The notes under the pieces were generated by a model that saw nothing but the letters and a program-made list of their open reading frames with translations, made no database searches and was not told the DNA's origin. This document shows, piece after piece, positions 57,133-64,000 of a stretch of 64,000 nt of DNA (positions are counted from its first letter, which is position 1; the number at the start of each line of letters is the position of its first letter). Source of the stretch: Cherax quadricarinatus (lineage: Eukaryota; Arthropoda; Malacostraca; Decapoda; Parastacidae); contig NC_091312.1 in assembly GCF_038502225.1 (NCBI RefSeq), forward strand, positions 29,577,410-29,641,409, read 5' to 3'. Both the position numbers and the translations under genes were made by a program.

Positions 57133-58925
57133 TCAGGTCCCAAGTATCATTCGTCTCCATTCACTCCTATCTAACACGCTCAAGCACGCTTGCTGGAAGT
57201 CCAAGCCCCTCGCCCACAAAACCTCCTTTACCCCCTCTTTCCAACCCTTTCGAGGACGACCCCTACCCCTCCTTCCTTCCCCTATAGATTTATATGCTTT
57301 CCATGTCATTCTACTTTGATTCATTCTCTGTAAATGACCAAACCACCTCAACAACCCCTCTTCTGCCCTCTGACTAATGCTTTTATTAACTCCACACCTT
57401 CTCCTAATTTCCACACTCCGAATTTTCTGCATAATATTTACACCACACATTGCCCTTAGACAGGACATCTCCACTGCCTCCAACCGTCTCCTCGCTGCTG
57501 CATTTACCACCCAAGCTTCACATCCATATAAGAGTGTTGGTACTACTATACTTTCATACATTCCCTTCTTTGCCTCCATAGATAACGTTTTTTAACTCCA
57601 TATATACCTCAACGCACCACTCACCTTTTTTTTCCCTCATCAATTCTATGATTAACCTCATCCTTCATAAATCCATCCGCCGACATGTCAACTCCCAAGT
57701 ATCTGAAAACATTCACTTCTTCCATACTCCTCCTCCCCAATTTGATATTCAATTTTTCTTTATCTAAATCATTTGATACCCTCATCATCTTACTCTTTTC
57801 TATGCTCACTTTCAACTTTCTACCTTTACACACATTCTCAAACTCATCCACTAACCTTTGCAATTTTTCTTTAGAATCTCCCATAAGCACAGTATCATCA
57901 GCAAAAAGTAACTGTGTCAATTCCCATTTTGTATTTGATTCCCCATAATTTAATCTCACCCCTCTCCCGAGCACCCTCGCATTTACTTCTCCTACAACCC
58001 CATCTATAAATATATTAAACAACCATGTTGACATTACACATCCCTGTCTAAGACCTACTTTTATCGGGAACTATTCTCCCTCTCTTCTACACACCCTAAC
58101 CTGAGCCTCACTATCCTCATAAAAACTCTTAACAGCATTTAGTAACTTACCACCTACTCCATATACTTGCAACATCTGCCACATTGCTCTTCTATCCACT
58201 CTATCATATGCTTTTTCTAAATCCATAAATGCAATAAAAACTTCCCTACTTTTATCTAAATACTGTTCACATATATGCTTCAATGTAAACACTTGATCTA
58301 CACATCCCCTACCCACTCTGAAGCCTCCCTGCTCATCCGCAATCCTACATTCTGTCTTACCTCTAATTCTTTCAATTATAACCCTACCGTATACTTTTCC
58401 TGGTATGCTCAGTAAACTTATTCCTCTATAATTTTTACAATCTCTTTTGTCCCCTTTCCCTTTATATAAAGGGACTATACATGCTCTCTGCCAATCCCTA
58501 GGTACCTTCCCCTCTTTCAAATATTTATTAAACAAAAGTACCAACCACTCCAACACTATATCCCCCCCTGCTTTTAACATTTCTGTCATGATCCCATCAG
58601 TTCCAGCTCCTTTACCCCCTTTCATTCTACGTAATGCCTCACGTACCTCCACCACACTTACATTCTGCTCTTCTTCACTCCTAAAAGATGGTATACCTCC
58701 CTGGCCAGTGCATGAAATTACCGCCTCCCTTTCTTCCTCAACATTTAAAAGTTCCTCAAAATATTCTCGCCATCTACCTAATACCTCCCTTTCCCCATCT
58801 ACTAACTCCCCTACTCTGTTTTTAACTGACAAATCCATACTTTCCCTAGGCTTTCTTAACTTGTTTAACTCACTCCAAAATTTATTCTTATTTTCATTAA
58901 AATTTCTTGACAGTGCCTCTCCCAC
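57133..58925 (-). pseudogene. RTE reverse transcriptase and C-terminal domain (copy 2)
   Basis: Blocks 58925-58071 (KFWSELNKLRKPRESMDLS, GGKGAGTDGIMTEMLKAGG, NYRGISLLSIPGKVYGRVI, RIADEQGGFRVGRGCVDQVF, AFMDLEKAYDRVDR), 58034-57621 (MSTWLFNIFIDGVV, LLFADDTVLMGDSKEKLQ) and 57579-57133 (YESIVVPTLLYGCEAWVVN, RAMCGVNIMQKIRSVEIRRR). Breaks near 58060 and 57600. The three domains are collinear with copy 1; the intact FADD is present. Inactive through frame breaks and the endonuclease change. Confidence 0.85.
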
Positions 58926-59082
58926 TCTATCATCTGCTCTCCTTTTTTCACTCTCTCACCACTCTCTTCACCTTTCTTTTGCTCTCCATATACTCTGCTC
59001 TTTTTATAACACTTCTGCTTTGTAAAAACCTCTCATAAGCTACCTTTTTCTCTTTCATCACACCCTTTACTTCATCATTCCA

Positions 59083-60039
59083 TCAGTCACTCCTCTTTCC
59101 TTCTGCCCCCACCCTCCTATAACCACAAACTTCTGGCCCACATTCTAATACTGCATTTTTAAAACTATTCCAACCCTCTTCAACCCCCCCCCCACTACTC
59201 ATCTTTGCACTAGCCCACCTTTCTGCCAATAGTCGCTTATATCTCACCCGAACTTCCTCCTCCCTTAGTTTATACACTTTCACCTCCCTCTTACTTGTTG
59301 TTGCCACCTTCCTCTTTTCCCATCTACCTCTTACTCTAACTGTAGCTACAACTAAATAATGATCCGATATATCAGTTGCCCCTCTATAAACATGTACATT
59401 CTGGAGCCCACTCATCAAACTTTTATCCACCAATACATAATCTAACAAACTACTTTCATTACGTGCTACATCATACCTTGTATATTTATTTATCCTCTTT
59501 TTCATAAAATATTTATTACTTATAACCAAATTTCTTTCTACACATAGCTCAATTAAAGGCACCCCAAATTTACCTACTACTCCCTCCATAACATTTTTAC
59601 CCACTTTAGCATTGAAATTCCCAACCACCATTACTCTCACACTTGATTCAAAACTCCCCACGCATTCACTCAACATTTCCCAGAATCTCTCTCTCTCCTC
59701 TACACTTCTCTCTTCTCCAGGTGCATACACACCTACTATAACCCACTTTTCACATCCAATCTTTATTTTACTCCAAATAATCCTTGAATTTATACATTTG
59801 TAGTCCCTCTTTTCCTGCCATAGCTTATCCTTCAACATTATTGGTACTCCTTCTTTAGCTCTAACTCTATTTGAAACCCCTGACCTAATCCCATTTATTC
59901 CTCTCCATTGAAACTCTCCCACCCCCTTCAGCTTTGTTTCACTTAAAGCCAGGACATCCAGTTTCTTCTCATTCATAACATCCACAATCATCTCTTTTTT
60001 ATCATTTGCACAACATCCACGCACATTCGGACTTCCCAC
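59083..60039 (-). pseudogene. RTE endonuclease domain (copy 2)
   Basis: A 318-codon open frame for the APE-type endonuclease. Seen: NVRGCCANDKKEMIVDVMNE, KKLDVLALSETKLKG (catalytic E), WVIVGVYAPGEE (Y), VMVVGNFNAKVG, LLDYVLVDK and TDISDHYLVVA (SDH). The DxN site reads GNFN instead of GDFN, i.e. the catalytic Asp is Asn in this copy. Residues from SFKNAVLECGPEVCGYRR lead towards the RT linker. The first codons at 60039 lie near the expected start but are not proven. Confidence 0.8.
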
Positions 60040-60458
60040 TTTGACAATTTTCTTCTTATTATTCTTTTTAGTAATCGTTACAGGAAAAGGGGTTACTAGC
60101 CCATTGTTCCCGGCATTTTAGTTGACTTTTACAACACGCATGGCTTACGGAGGAAAGATTCTTATTCCACTTCCCCATGGATATAAAAGGAAAAGTAATA
60201 AGACCAAGAACTATTAAGATAAAATCAAAGAAAACTCAGATGAGTATGTATAAATAAACGTGTACATGTATGTGTAGTGTGACCTAAGTGTAAGTAGAAG
60301 TAGCAAGACATGCCTGTAATCTTGCATATTTATGAGATAGACAAAAGACACCAGCAATCCTACCATCATGTAAAACAATTACAGGCTTTCGTTTTACACT
60401 CACTTGGCAGGACGGTAGTACCTCCCTGGGTGGTTGCTGTCTACCAACCTACTACCTT

Positions 60459-60529
60459 TATATATGTATATATATATATGTATATGTATATGTATATATG
60501 TATATGTATATATATATGTATATATATGT
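60459..60529. repeat. (TATG/TATA)n low-complexity tract
   Basis: Imperfect TATA/TATG repeats at the 5' end of RTE copy 2. Confidence 0.85.
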
Positions 60530-60843
60530 TGTACTGGCCTGCCTCATGGTAAGCGAGAACCACATGATGCTTTAAACCACAGGACCACCCAACCCTACAA
60601 AAATGGCGCATGAGCACACAGCTAGCTGTTGGGCCGGCATCCGAGGGCATACGGAGGAGTGGGAGCTTCTAAGCTAATTTCATTCTCATCCCTGTTTGGT
60701 GTACTAGCCTCACCAGCAGCATTTATATATTATTGTAACCACGAACGAGTGGTATTGATCAATAACAACACTGCGCTAGCCAAGGATTCGAACCCATGTT
60801 GTTCTGGCCTGCCTCATGACTTACCATGAGGCAGGCCAGTACA
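60530..60843 (-). repeat. SINE-like repeat between duplicated and inverted GGCCTGCCTCATG ends
   Basis: A ~250-bp body is bounded by direct repeats (TGTACTGGCCTGCCTCATG at about 60530-60548 and TGTTCTGGCCTGCCTCATG at about 60800-60818), followed at once by the reverse complement CTTACCATGAGGCAGGCC (60820-60837). The ends therefore look both like a ~20-bp target duplication and like 24-bp inverted repeats (60530-60553 and 60820-60843). On the minus strand GGTTCGAATCC, a pol III B-box-like motif, lies near one end, but I see no A box. Probably a tRNA-related SINE; a MITE is the alternative. Confidence 0.5.

Positions 60844-64000
<3,157 letters not shown>

Larger units (their letters stand above)
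57106..60455 (-). mobile_element. RTE-clade LINE, copy 2 (near full-length, lacks 3' UTR)
   Basis: Minus-strand copy with 5' UTR (about 60455-60040), endonuclease, RT and C-terminal domain, but its 3' UTR is missing because the end of the C-terminal region joins copy 1's truncated 5' side. The 5' end runs into (TATG)n at about 60459. Confidence 0.8.

Overview
This window looks like intergenic heterochromatin-like DNA from a decapod crustacean (crayfish, lobster or shrimp type). The inference rests on the repeat families: a tRNA-derived SINE with a CTTAT tail, CR1 elements with a TTCTTATG-type 3' tail, a second CR1 family ending in GT runs, an RTE family, Penelope-like ends, and long (GT)n and (TA)n tracts. 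I recognise no host gene. Nearly every open frame belongs to a transposable element or is a side effect of a stop-poor tandem repeat.

Layout. 1-5.6 kb: a near-perfect palindrome (Penelope-like end), a 5'-truncated CR1 (family a, + strand), the 3' part of an old L1/Tx1-type LINE (copy A, - strand), and an L2/Daphne-like LINE inserted into copy A and itself carrying a second palindromic Penelope-like insertion with a 13-bp target duplication. 5.6-10.1 kb: the rest of copy A. 11.1-22.8 kb: copy B (- strand) of the same Tx1-type family, split in its ORF1 zinc knuckle by copy C (+ strand). Both carry recognisable target-site duplications, and B also holds a 270-bp internal duplication and a SINE. 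23.4-25.6 kb: about 80 units of a 27-bp minisatellite. 25.6-28.5 kb: two CR1 (family b) copies separated by (GT)n. 28.5-41.2 kb: one decayed Ty3/gypsy element (- strand) with LTRs, PBS, PPT and a 5-bp target duplication. It contains a complete Tx1-type copy D in gag and a CR1-a copy in its leader. Its pol remnant puts an integrase zinc finger before RNase H, as in the Gmr1-like lineage. 41.5-45 kb: a longer CR1-b copy and a 3' scrap. 45.2-53.5 kb: a 30-bp minisatellite split by a Jockey-like LINE. 54.8-60.5 kb: RTE copies in tandem. 60.5-62.4 kb: a SINE-like repeat and a pogo/Tigger DNA transposon. 62.7-64 kb: the start of another RTE copy on the + strand.

How it fits together. The nesting gives relative ages: gypsy is older than D and CR1-a2; B is older than C and the SINE; A is older than the Daphne-like LINE, which is older than its palindromic insertion; the 30-bp array is older than the Jockey-like LINE. 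Copies C and D are the best preserved. Almost all of their reading-frame breaks sit in G or C homopolymers, so they may be young elements blurred by slippage or assembly error. The most unusual items are the palindromic Penelope-like units with hammerhead-like cores, the PR-IN-RH gypsy, a possible 3' transduction in copy B, and a conserved basic TPAQR motif in the Tx1-type ORF1.
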